A stretch of DNA of 64,000 nucleotides from Streptomyces canus (GTDB taxonomy: Bacteria; Actinomycetota; Actinomycetes; Streptomycetales; Streptomycetaceae), in NCBI RefSeq assembly GCF_001514145.1, contig NZ_KQ948660.1, forward strand, positions 62,001-126,000, read 5' to 3'. The first letter of the stretch is position 1; each line of letters starts with the position of its first letter. The notes under the pieces are model-generated. The model was not told the origin of the DNA and searched no databases. It saw nothing but the letters and a program-made list of their open reading frames with translations. This document shows, in pieces, positions 1-7,706 of the stretch. A program made the position numbers and the translations under genes.

Positions 1-237
1 TACCTTTTATGGATGTGGTGTGAACCTGTGAGTGTGGGGTGCCAATCCCGTGAGGACCTTAGAAACAGGGTGTACGGTTCCTCGACCACCTGTGATTCAC
101 GTCTCAAGTCCTTTCATTTCCGACCGTATCCTGCCGTATGGTGAATCAATGCCTGTCGCATCGTGGGGGCCTTTGGCGCATATCTGTCGCTGAAGGTCTC
201 TTTTGTGTGCGGTAATCCCCACCAGCAAGGAACGACC
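1..237. other. Upstream region of peptide transporter
   Basis: Non-coding leader region before the POT transporter. It is less GC-rich than the flanking genes. I see no clear promoter hexamers, riboswitch or repeat. Only the ribosome binding site just before position 238 (AAGGA) is clear. Confidence 0.5.
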
Positions 238-1782
238 ATGGCGTCCAGCCTGACGAAGGACTCGGTGACTCCGGGCACCCCCGGTTCCGACAAAACCTTC
301 TTCGGCCACCCCCGCGGACTGGCCACACTCTTCATGACCGAGATGTGGGAGAGGTTCTCCTACTACGGCATGAAGGCCCTGCTCACCGTCTACCTGCTCT
401 CCGGCGGCCCCGACGCCGGCAAGGGCAGCATGGGCGGCGGCCTCGCGATGGACCTGGCGACCACCACCGTGATCGTCTCCGTCTACTCGGCGATGGTCTA
501 TCTGCTCGCCATGCCCGGCGGCTGGCTCGGCGACCGCGTCTGGGGCCCGCGCAAGACCGTGGCCATCGCGGCCGTCACGATCATGTGCGGCCACCTGGTG
601 CTGGCGCTGCCCGGCGGCCAGGCCCCGTTCTTCGCCGGTCTCGCGCTCGTCGCGGCCGGTTCCGGTCTGCTCAAGGCCAACATCTCCACGATGGTGGGCC
701 ACCTGTACGACGGCCCGGACGACCCGCGCCGCGACGGCGGCTTCACGATCTTCTACATGGGCATCAACGCGGGCGCCTTCTTCGCCCCGCTGGCCATCGG
801 CACCGTCGGCCAGGAGGTCAGCTGGCACCTCGGCTTCGGCATGGCCGCGGTCGGCATGGCGATCGGTCTGGCCGCGTTCCTGCTCGGCACCCGCAACCTG
901 AGCCCGCAGAGCAACCTCGTGCCCAAGCCCCTGGCGGCCGAGGAGCGCGCGGCCTGGCTGCGCAAGGGCCTGTTCTGGGTGATCGCCGCGACCGTCTTCT
1001 ACGGCGTCGTCGGCTTCACCGGCCACTTCACGCTGAACTGGGCGATGATCCCGCTCACCGTCATCGGTCTGGTCGTCCCGGCGGGTGTGCTGCTGCGCAT
1101 CAAGCGGGACAAGGAACTGACGACCGCCGAGCAGTCGAAGATGTCCGGCTACATCTGGTTCTTCGTCGCGGCCGCCGTGTTCTGGATGATCTACGACCAG
1201 GGCGCGTCCACGGTCCAGGCGTTCGGCTCGAACGACCAGAAGACGGCCGGCTCACTGCTCGGCTTCGACTTCCCGACCTCCTGGTACCAGTCGCTGAACC
1301 CGCTGTTCATCATGGCGCTGGCCCCGGTCTTCGCCTGGCTGTGGGTGTGGCTGAACCGCAAGGGCAAGGAGCCCGGCACCATCGTGAAGTTCGCGATGGG
1401 CCTGGTCCTGGTCGGTGTCTCGTTCTTCTTCTTCCTGGTCCCGATCGCCATGGCGGCGAACGGCACCGCGGTCAGCCCGATGTGGCTCGTGGGCATCTAC
1501 TTCATCCAGACCGTGGGTGAGCTGTGCCTCTCGCCGGTCGGCCTGTCGGTGACGACGAAGATGGCTCCCGCGAAGTACGCCTCGCAGATGATGGGTGTCT
1601 GGTTCCTCGCGGTCACCGCGGGCGACTCGATCACCGGCCTGCTGTCCAACCCGGCGATCGCCGGGGTCGACCTCAGCGGGACGCCCGCGGTGTTCGGGGA
1701 GGCGGCGCTCGCGGTTCTCGCCGGGTTCGCCGTGTGGATGTACCGGCGGAAGGTGAAGTCGCTTATGGGGGACGTTCGTTAG
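238..1782 (+). CDS. POT/PTR2 family proton-dependent di/tripeptide transporter
   Basis: 514-residue integral membrane symporter of the MFS superfamily (POT/PTR family), predicted to import di- and tripeptides with protons. The N-terminus holds the family signature EMWERFSYYG (about residues 33-42). It is followed by GGWLGDRVWGPRKT, which matches the first PTR2 signature, and FYMGINAGAFFAP, which matches the second. About 14 hydrophobic segments are visible, as in bacterial POT proteins. The ATG at 238 is chosen because AAGGAACGACC precedes it; an in-frame extension to 163 lacks a ribosome site. A strong hairpin follows the stop. The substrate is inferred from the family. Confidence 0.93.
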   Translation: MASSLTKDSVTPGTPGSDKTFFGHPRGLATLFMTEMWERFSYYGMKALLTVYLLSGGPDAGKGSMGGGLAMDLATTTVIVSVYSAMVYLLAMPGGWLGDRVWGPRKTVAIAAVTIMCGHLVLALPGGQAPFFAGLALVAAGSGLLKANISTMVGHLYDGPDDPRRDGGFTIFYMGINAGAFFAPLAIGTVGQEVSWHLGFGMAAVGMAIGLAAFLLGTRNLSPQSNLVPKPLAAEERAAWLRKGLFWVIAATVFYGVVGFTGHFTLNWAMIPLTVIGLVVPAGVLLRIKRDKELTTAEQSKMSGYIWFFVAAAVFWMIYDQGASTVQAFGSNDQKTAGSLLGFDFPTSWYQSLNPLFIMALAPVFAWLWVWLNRKGKEPGTIVKFAMGLVLVGVSFFFFLVPIAMAANGTAVSPMWLVGIYFIQTVGELCLSPVGLSVTTKMAPAKYASQMMGVWFLAVTAGDSITGLLSNPAIAGVDLSGTPAVFGEAALAVLAGFAVWMYRRKVKSLMGDVR

Positions 1783-1795
1783 GGCCGGTCTGAAG

Positions 1796-1839
1796 CGACG
1801 GGGCCGTTGGAATCCGGGTGGGTTCTGACGGCCCCGTCG
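1796..1839 (+). terminator. Terminator after peptide transporter
   Basis: Perfect 12-bp inverted repeat (CGACGGGGCCGT and its complement) around a 20-nt loop, beginning 13 bases after the transporter stop. There is no long U tract, as is usual in Streptomyces. It may also serve the convergent surface-protein operon. Confidence 0.7.
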
Positions 1840-1847
1840 GTTTCACC

Positions 1848-1876
1848 GCTGTGCGCGGTTCCCCGCGCCCCTGAAG
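1848..1876. repeat. Streptomyces-type dispersed intergenic motif
   Basis: The stretch GCGCGGTTCCCCGCGCCCCT closely resembles a short GC-rich motif (GCGCAGTTCCCCGCGCCCCT) that I recall recurring between genes in Streptomyces genomes. It sits between convergent genes. I saw only one copy here, so calling it a repeat rests on memory. Confidence 0.4.
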
Positions 1877-1880
1877 CGGG

Positions 1881-3206
1881 TTACCTGGTCCGCCTTCCAG
1901 GCATGAACGTGAAGACCGCCCCGCCCAGCAGCACCGCCGTTCCCGCCACCAGGCCCAGTGCCTTCAGCGCCGCGTGGTCGTCCGCGCCCGTGGCCGCCAG
2001 GCCGCCGCTCGTCGACGTACCGGACGAGGAACCGCCGGAGGACGACGAACCGCCCGACGCCCCGCCCTCCTGCTCCTTCGTGGTCAGGGTCAGGGAGACC
2101 TGCGTCTTGTCCGGCTTGCAGGTCGTGGTCGTGCCCAGTGCCTCGATCGTCAGGACACCCGGCGACAGCGTCGACTCACCCGTCGCACCCGGCTTGTACG
2201 TGCCCGTCATGTCCGGGATCTCTATCGGGTCGCCCGACTTGATGGCCTCGGAGTTGGTGGGGCCCTCGACATGGACCGAGCCCTTGTCGTCGCCGCCCAG
2301 AACCACGTCCATGGAGGGCTTGACCGAGTCCGCGGGGATGTCGGCGGGGCTGTCCATCGGGGAGTTCTTGAACTGCACGGTGAGGCCGTAACTGCCGCCG
2401 TTCTTCTTGGCGTTGATCTGGATCGTGGAGGTCGCCTTCTTCTCGCCGAGCGGTGACTGGCAGGTGTAGGGGATGTCGACCGCCTTGCCGGTGAAGTCGG
2501 TCTGGCCGTCGTCCGACGCGGTGGAGGTCGGGCTCGCGGTGTCCGTCGGGCTCGCGCTGCCGGTCGGCGTGGCGCTGTCGGTCGGGTCCGGGGACTGGGA
2601 CTCCGTCCCGGTCGGCGTGGGTGTCGACGTCCCGTCGCCCGCCGCCACGGTGACCGTCGCCCCCTTCGGCACCGTCTCCGTCGGCGTGCACACCGTGTTC
2701 GTCCCCATCGCGTTCACCGTGTACGGGCCCGGCGTCAGGGTGAGTTCCCCGGCCGCCGTCAGCTTCAGCGTGCCCTTCATGTCGGACAGCACCATGTCGC
2801 CGCCCTTGGGGATCGCCGGGTTCTCACGCGGCCCGGTCATCGCGATGTCGGCGGTCTGCGCGCCCGCGGCCTTCAGCGTGCCGGTCGGCTGGACGGAGTT
2901 GGCGGGCAGATCGATGATGTTCGGGTTCTTCGACGCGGCCTGCGTGAACTTCCACACCACGTCGATCTCGTCGCCGACCTTCGCGGTGGCCGGCGCGGTG
3001 ATCTCGACCTTGGTGGTGCCGTCGACGGGGTCGAGTCCGACACCCGCGGGCGGCACGCACCGGGTCGCGAACGACACCTCGGCCGCCTGGGCGGGCCCGG
3101 CGGCCAGGCCGAGCACCACGCCCGCCCCGGCCAGCACCAGCGCCGCACCCGCCGCGCCCGCTCTTCTCGGCCCGTCGGCCGGGGTGACTCTCCTTCGCAT
3201 GCTCAC
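1881..3206 (-). CDS. LAXTG-anchored surface protein with two repeated domains
   Basis: 441-residue exported protein. A twin-Arg-containing signal peptide (about residues 1-45, ending AGPAQA) is followed by two related beta-rich domains of about 140 residues. They share the pattern DLPANS/DIPADS, MTGPRE/EGPTNS, DMKGTL/DMTGTY and a closing GTNTVCTP/GTTTTCKP. A Thr/Pro/Ser linker separates them. The C-terminus has a Gly/Ser linker, the motif LAATG, a hydrophobic segment and an RRTR tail, which is a class E sortase (LAXTG) signal. The GTG start overlaps the upstream stop (GTGA) and has AGAGGGA in front. Cell-wall attachment is inferred; there is no sortase gene nearby. The ligand is unknown. Confidence 0.85.
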   Translation of the reverse strand: MSMRRRVTPADGPRRAGAAGAALVLAGAGVVLGLAAGPAQAAEVSFATRCVPPAGVGLDPVDGTTKVEITAPATAKVGDEIDVVWKFTQAASKNPNIIDLPANSVQPTGTLKAAGAQTADIAMTGPRENPAIPKGGDMVLSDMKGTLKLTAAGELTLTPGPYTVNAMGTNTVCTPTETVPKGATVTVAAGDGTSTPTPTGTESQSPDPTDSATPTGSASPTDTASPTSTASDDGQTDFTGKAVDIPYTCQSPLGEKKATSTIQINAKKNGGSYGLTVQFKNSPMDSPADIPADSVKPSMDVVLGGDDKGSVHVEGPTNSEAIKSGDPIEIPDMTGTYKPGATGESTLSPGVLTIEALGTTTTCKPDKTQVSLTLTTKEQEGGASGGSSSSGGSSSGTSTSGGLAATGADDHAALKALGLVAGTAVLLGGAVFTFMPGRRTR

Positions 3207-4294
3207 GGGGATCCCTCTCTGGTGGGAGTCGTCGGACTCGTCGGGCTGTCGTCGTGCGGTGCGGAGAGCCGGCCACCGGCCGCGCCCGGATCCGCGTCCG
3301 GGGTGAACCACGGCAGGGTGGACGTCGGGGTGGCCGCGTGCGCGGCCGTGGAGGGCTTGAGGCCCGGCAGGCGCAGGGCGAGTTCGGGCAGCCGCAGTCC
3401 GCGGTGCCGGATGCCTCCGGCGGGCCGGGGCCGTACCCGGTCCACCACCGCCATGCCGATGCGGAACAGCGCGGCGGGCACCACCAGGCAGACCAGGACC
3501 CAGAACAGGGTCACGCCCCAGGGCCGGCCCACGTCCCAGGGCTGCTCGGCCAGCACCTTGCCGCCGTACTTCAGCGACACCGTGTACTCGCCGTGCGCGC
3601 CGCCCGTCAGCTCGACGGGCAGTTCGAGCCGCGCCTTTTTGCCCGGCTGGATCGTGCCGCGCCACTGCTGTTCCTCCCACTGCGGGGCGAACACGCCGTG
3701 TGCGGTGCCGACCTGGAAGACCGGGTTCTTGACGGCGGAGGTGCCGACGTTGCCGACGGTGAACACGAGGGTGCGGGCGGGGGGCGCCCCGAACCAGGTC
3801 AGCAGTCCGCCCGAACCGTCGAGCCGGGTGTCGGTGAGGACGGACAGCCGCCCGCCGTCCGTCTCGGCGGGCAGCGGCTCCATGGCGTGTCCGGCCACCT
3901 GGAAGATCGCGTCGGCCTCGGCCTTCGCCCCGGTCACCGTGGCCACGTGCACCACACAGGGGCAGGGCACCGGCGGCTCCGCGACGGGCAGCTTCCTGCT
4001 GAAGCGCCCCTTCGAGTCCGTGGTGACGGCCCGGCCGTCCGCGTTGGCACAGGAGTTGGTGCCTCCGGGCACCCCGCGCGACGGGACCGCCTGTCCGCAG
4101 ATCAGGATCATCAGCAGCGCCCGCTGACGCCATCCGTCGCCGCTCACGGTGATCGAACTCCCGGTCCCCGCCTGGGACTTGGACAGCTTCACACTCGGCT
4201 TCTCCGCCGCGGCCGCCGTCCCCGCCAGGGGCGCGAGCAGCAGCGTGAGCACTGCCACCAGCGCCGCCCACCGCACCCTGCCGCTCGGGCTCAC
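3203..4294 (-). CDS. Exported single-pass membrane protein of surface-protein operon
   Basis: 363 residues. A signal peptide (residues 1-31, ending GTAAAA) precedes an extracellular Ig-like region beginning KPSVKLSKSQAGTGSSITVS, then a second beta-rich region with NVGTSAVKNP. A single membrane segment (WGVTLFWVLVCLVVPAAL) sits near residue 265, followed by a basic, proline-rich cytoplasmic tail. The GTG at 4294 has GGGAG seven bases upstream. The stop overlaps the start of the LAXTG protein by four bases, so the two are probably co-translated. Its shape recalls membrane partners of Gram-positive surface-protein clusters, but I do not recognise a named family. Function unknown. Confidence 0.75.
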   Translation of the reverse strand: MSPSGRVRWAALVAVLTLLLAPLAGTAAAAEKPSVKLSKSQAGTGSSITVSGDGWRQRALLMILICGQAVPSRGVPGGTNSCANADGRAVTTDSKGRFSRKLPVAEPPVPCPCVVHVATVTGAKAEADAIFQVAGHAMEPLPAETDGGRLSVLTDTRLDGSGGLLTWFGAPPARTLVFTVGNVGTSAVKNPVFQVGTAHGVFAPQWEEQQWRGTIQPGKKARLELPVELTGGAHGEYTVSLKYGGKVLAEQPWDVGRPWGVTLFWVLVCLVVPAALFRIGMAVVDRVRPRPAGGIRHRGLRLPELALRLPGLKPSTAAHAATPTSTLPWFTPDADPGAAGGRLSAPHDDSPTSPTTPTREGSP

Positions 4295-4458
4295 GTCGTC
4301 ACTCCCGTCAACTCGGCCTCCGTACACGGGGATTCGGGCCCGTTTGGCGCGCCGGGCCACCCGTCGGCGGCGCGAGCCGGCGGGATCGGTGCGGGCAGGG
4401 CACGGGCGGTGGACGGCATGGGCGGCTCCAGCTGTCGTACGAAAGCGGTCCGGGCCGC

Positions 4459-5154
4459 TCAGCGGCGTGCGCGGGCCGCCTGGTTGCGCCGGGTCAGCCA
4501 CAGCGCGCCGGCCGCACCCGCGAGCAGTACCGTGCCGCCGAGCGTGCCGAGGGCGATCGCCGAGTCCTCGGGACCGGTCTGCGGGAGGGCGGAGCCGTTG
4601 TCGGACGTGTTGCTGTCGCTCTGGGTGCCGCCGGAGGAGCCCGAGGCGGCGGTGACGTCCAGGGTCAGCGAGGCGCCGGGGCTGTTGGTCGGCGTGCAGG
4701 TGGTCGTCGTTCCGAGCGCCTTGATGGTGAGCACGCCCGCCGTGAAGGTGACCTTGCCGGACTTCTTCGGGGTGTACGTCCCGGTCAGGTCACTGATCTT
4801 GATGGGGGTGTTGGCGGGGACGGTCGCCTGGTTGGCCGGGCCCGTCACGCTCAGGGTCCCGCTGTCGGCGCCGCCCAGCTTGATGGTGGCGCTCGGGTTC
4901 ATCGCGCCCTTGCCGAGATCGACCGGGCTGGACGAGACGCCCTTCTGCCAGGACATGGTGAGCTTGTAGCCGCTGCCGCTCTTGACGCCCTTGATGTCGA
5001 TGGGCGAGACGGCGCTCTTGTCACCGATCGGCGTCTTGCACTGGTAGTTGACGTTCACGACCTCGGCACGGGCAGCGGGGGCGGCCATCAGCACCGCCGA
5101 GCCGGCCAGAGCCGCGACGGACGCGAGCGCGGCGGTTCGTTTCGGGTACGACAC
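4459..5154 (-). CDS. LPXTG-anchored surface protein
   Basis: 231 residues: signal peptide ending APAARA (about residue 26), one beta-rich domain, a Ser/Gly/Thr linker, LPQTG, a hydrophobic segment and the tail RRNQAARARR. The domain is paralogous to the second domain of the LAXTG protein two genes downstream: both have PIDIKG/TIQINA early, DLTGTY/DMTGTY, and end GVLTIKALGTTTTC/GVLTIEALGTTTTC. The GTG start at 5154 follows AAGGGGAG. LPQTG here and LAATG in the neighbour suggest two sortase specificities within one cluster. Wall anchoring is inferred; function unknown. Confidence 0.85.
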   Translation of the reverse strand: MSYPKRTAALASVAALAGSAVLMAAPAARAEVVNVNYQCKTPIGDKSAVSPIDIKGVKSGSGYKLTMSWQKGVSSSPVDLGKGAMNPSATIKLGGADSGTLSVTGPANQATVPANTPIKISDLTGTYTPKKSGKVTFTAGVLTIKALGTTTTCTPTNSPGASLTLDVTAASGSSGGTQSDSNTSDNGSALPQTGPEDSAIALGTLGGTVLLAGAAGALWLTRRNQAARARR

Positions 5155-5286
5155 GGTTCCGCTCCCCTTACTCGTTCCTGACGGCACATCAGATCGGCCG
5201 TCAAGGTACGCCGGGGCAACGGAGGAAGGAAGAGAAAGTAAGTGTCGGAACTGTGGGGACACCGCCGGGAGAGCGCCGGGCCGGTG

Positions 5287-5781
5287 CTAGGCGGGTGCCC
5301 CGAGCTCCGCCCACACGGTCTTGCCGGCCATTCCGGGGGCCCGTACGACTCCCCAGTCAAGGCAGAGCCGCTGCACGATGAACATCCCGTGCCCGCCCGG
5401 CCGTCCGGCCCGGTGGGGAGTCCGCGGCGCCGGCTGCCCGGCGCCCTTGTCCGAGACCTCGAGGCGGATCACCTTGTTGTCACAGGAGATCCACAACTGG
5501 TCCGGGCCCTCCGCATGCAGACAGGCGTTCGTCACCAGCTCGGAGACGACGAGCAGCACGTCCTCCGCCACGGCCCGCCGGTCGGCGGACGCCGCCGGCA
5601 GCCACCCCCATGCGTACAACGCCTGCCGGGTGAAGTCGCGTGCGAGCGGGACGACCCCGCTCTCCCCCTCGAAGCTCAGCCGACGGACCTGCCGTCCCGT
5701 CGGCACCTCGGCTTCGCCGCCAGGCTCCACGCTGGGCTCCGGGTCACGGTCGCCCGGCGAGTAGGGCCGGGTGGTGCTCAT
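5287..5781 (-). CDS. prsI: Anti-sigma factor, HATPase_c serine kinase (PrsI-like)
   Basis: 164-residue protein of the RsbW/SpoIIAB group: a GHKL ATP-binding domain that binds its sigma factor and phosphorylates the STAS antagonist. Visible motifs are the N-box ELVTNACLHA (about residue 88), DKGAG in the ATP lid region, and GGHGMFIVQRL (glycine-rich G2 box). The first 45 residues are disordered. GAGGTGAAG precedes the ATG. It lies downstream of the STAS gene on the same strand and is divergent from the sigma gene, the same arrangement I recall for prsI-arsI/sigI in S. coelicolor. The symbol rests on that recollection; the family assignment is firm. Confidence 0.85.
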   Translation of the reverse strand: MSTTRPYSPGDRDPEPSVEPGGEAEVPTGRQVRRLSFEGESGVVPLARDFTRQALYAWGWLPAASADRRAVAEDVLLVVSELVTNACLHAEGPDQLWISCDNKVIRLEVSDKGAGQPAPRTPHRAGRPGGHGMFIVQRLCLDWGVVRAPGMAGKTVWAELGAPA

Positions 5782-6006
5782 CAGCGCTTCACCTCACCGA
5801 TTCACCGGTTCACGATTCAAAACGTCACTGCATGGTCGCTCACCGAACAGTCAGTACGGATGTCTCCTGCCCGAGCGGACCGGTAGAACACCCCTCCACT
5901 GGGGACGTATGTCCGGTACAAGGGGTGTGACACCCGATGGGGACCGGCCGGAGGAGACGAGCGGGGCGCGAGCAAGGACACCGGGACCACCACTCGTCTC
6001 GCCCCC

Positions 6007-6387
6007 TCAGCCGCCGGACTCTTCGGCCAGGGCCTCGTCCAGGGTGTCGTGCACGGTGAAGACCGCATCGGCCCCCGTGATCTCGAAGACCCGTGCCACG
6101 ACCGGCAGCATGCCCGCAAGGTGCACGCCACCTCCCGCCGCCTCAGCTTTCAGCCGCGCCCCGAGCAGCACATTCAGTCCGGTGGAGTCGCAGAACTCCA
6201 GCCGTGTGCAGTCGACGACAAGCCGGTTCTTCCCCTTGGCGAGGCAGTCCTCGAGTGGCTCACGCAACAAATCGGCCGTGTGGTGATCCAACTCACCTGC
6301 TGGAGTCACGACGGCACTGGAGCCCTCTTGCCGCACCTCAACCAGAAGCCGGCCAGACTGTGCGCTGCCGACCGTCCCGCGGTCCAT
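6007..6387 (-). CDS. arsI: STAS anti-anti-sigma factor (ArsI-like)
   Basis: 126-residue STAS-domain protein (SpoIIAA/RsbV group), expected to bind the ATPase anti-sigma factor when unphosphorylated and so release the sigma factor. The motif TRLEFCDSTGLNVLLGA (about residues 49-65) carries the conserved D-S-T; the Ser is the predicted phosphorylation site. GGGAGAGAGAGACGGC lies before the ATG at 6387; an ATG 21 bases upstream has no ribosome site. About 225 bases separate it from prsI, so prsI may have its own promoter. It is divergent from sigI. Confidence 0.87.
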   Translation of the reverse strand: MDRGTVGSAQSGRLLVEVRQEGSSAVVTPAGELDHHTADLLREPLEDCLAKGKNRLVVDCTRLEFCDSTGLNVLLGARLKAEAAGGGVHLAGMLPVVARVFEITGADAVFTVHDTLDEALAEESGG

Positions 6388-6637
6388 GCCGTCTCTCTCT
6401 CCCGACATCGTGGCTGCTGATGACGCCCTCGAACATTACGCCTTCTCCACACCCTCCGACACCCGAACAATCACCCACAAACAGACATAACCGCACAGAA
6501 CACACTTGCGGTCGTGTCGGGAAACCGGGTAGGGCTAGTAGAGACACGTACTCGACACGGCCGGCTTTGGAGGCGCCGCACACCGCAGTGCACGGACTGG
6601 CTTCGGCAGCCTTATGCCGAGAACGATGGAGGACATC

Positions 6638-7540
6638 ATGTCACCCCGGCTCGACGCCTCGCATACCCATCAGGCGACGTCGACATCCCCCCCGGAACAT
6701 CTGAATCCCATCGAGCAGGACGGCGACGACGATGTGCTCGCCGGGCTCCCGGACATCCCACCCTTCGAAGAGGTGGGGGCCGTGGACGCGCGAGCCCTCT
6801 CCAAGACCCTCTTCGCGAGGCTGGAGTCGCTGGAGGAGGGCACACACGAGTATTCGTACGTCCGCAACACGCTCGTCGAGCTGAACCTCGCCCTGGTCAA
6901 GTTCGCCGCCTCCCGCTTCCGCTCCCGCAGTGAGCCGATGGAGGACATCATCCAGGTCGGCACCATCGGCCTGATCAAGGCGATCGATCGCTTCGAACTC
7001 AGCCGCGGTGTGGAGTTCCCCACCTTCGCGATGCCAACCATCGTGGGCGAGATCAAGCGCTTCTTCCGGGACACGTCCTGGTCGGTGCGGGTGCCGCGCC
7101 GCCTCCAGGAGCTCCGGCTCGACCTGGCCAAGGCCGGCGACGAGCTGGCTCAGAAGCTCGACCGCGCCCCGACGGTGGGCGAGCTCGCCGAGCGTCTGGG
7201 GCTGTCGAAGGACGAGGTCGTCGAGGGCATGGCCGCCTCGAACGCGTACACCGCCTCCTCGCTGGACGCCCAGCCCGAGGAGGACGACTCCGAGGGTGCG
7301 CTGGCGGACCGGATCGGTTACGAGGACCACGGCCTGGAGGGCATCGAGTACGTCGAGTCCCTGAAGCCGCTGATCGCCGAACTCCCCTCCCGGGACCGCA
7401 CGATCCTCTCGCTGCGCTTCGTCGCGGGCATGACCCAGTCGGAGATCGGCGACGAACTCGGGATCTCGCAGATGCATGTCTCGCGGCTGCTGTCGCGGAC
7501 TCTGGTACGGCTGCGCAAGGGGCTGACCGTCGAGGAGTGA
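6638..7540 (+). CDS. sigI: RNA polymerase sigma factor, SigB/SigF family
   Basis: 300-residue group 3 sigma factor. A disordered, acidic N-terminus (residues 1-50) precedes regions 2 (NLALVKFAASRF...DIIQVGTIGLIKAIDRF), 3 (RVPRRLQELRLDLAKAGDEL) and 4. The region 4 HTH is MTQSEIGDELGISQMHVSRL. It should redirect RNA polymerase to stress or developmental promoters and be held inactive by the adjacent PrsI-like ATPase. The ATG at 6638 has GGAGG five bases upstream; ATGs at 6614 and 6626 are worse placed. The symbol comes from the divergent arsI-prsI arrangement recalled from S. coelicolor. I found no convincing SigB-type promoter upstream, only GGGTAG at 6527. Confidence 0.88.
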   Translation: MSPRLDASHTHQATSTSPPEHLNPIEQDGDDDVLAGLPDIPPFEEVGAVDARALSKTLFARLESLEEGTHEYSYVRNTLVELNLALVKFAASRFRSRSEPMEDIIQVGTIGLIKAIDRFELSRGVEFPTFAMPTIVGEIKRFFRDTSWSVRVPRRLQELRLDLAKAGDELAQKLDRAPTVGELAERLGLSKDEVVEGMAASNAYTASSLDAQPEEDDSEGALADRIGYEDHGLEGIEYVESLKPLIAELPSRDRTILSLRFVAGMTQSEIGDELGISQMHVSRLLSRTLVRLRKGLTVEE

Positions 7541-7706
7541 CGCGTCGGCACTACTGACCTGCGCGTGTGCCCGGTGTCCGGTCGGACACCGGGCACCGTG
7601 CGTTCGGGGTGGCTCGTGGTTACTCGGAGAAACCCTTTCCCCAACGGTTCACTTCCCCCACTATGGTCCCTCACAGACTGGCCGGTACGTCAGGAGGAGG
7701 GTGCGC

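Noticed and set aside
3254..4969. Long plus-strand frame opposite the surface-protein operon
   Set aside because: Low-complexity Gly/Arg/Pro composition and no motifs; the minus-strand genes have signal peptides and sorting signals.
6409..6637. SigB-type promoter (GNNT-N14-16-GGGTAY) before sigI
   Set aside because: Only GGGTAG at 6527 is present; no GNNT box lies at the correct distance.
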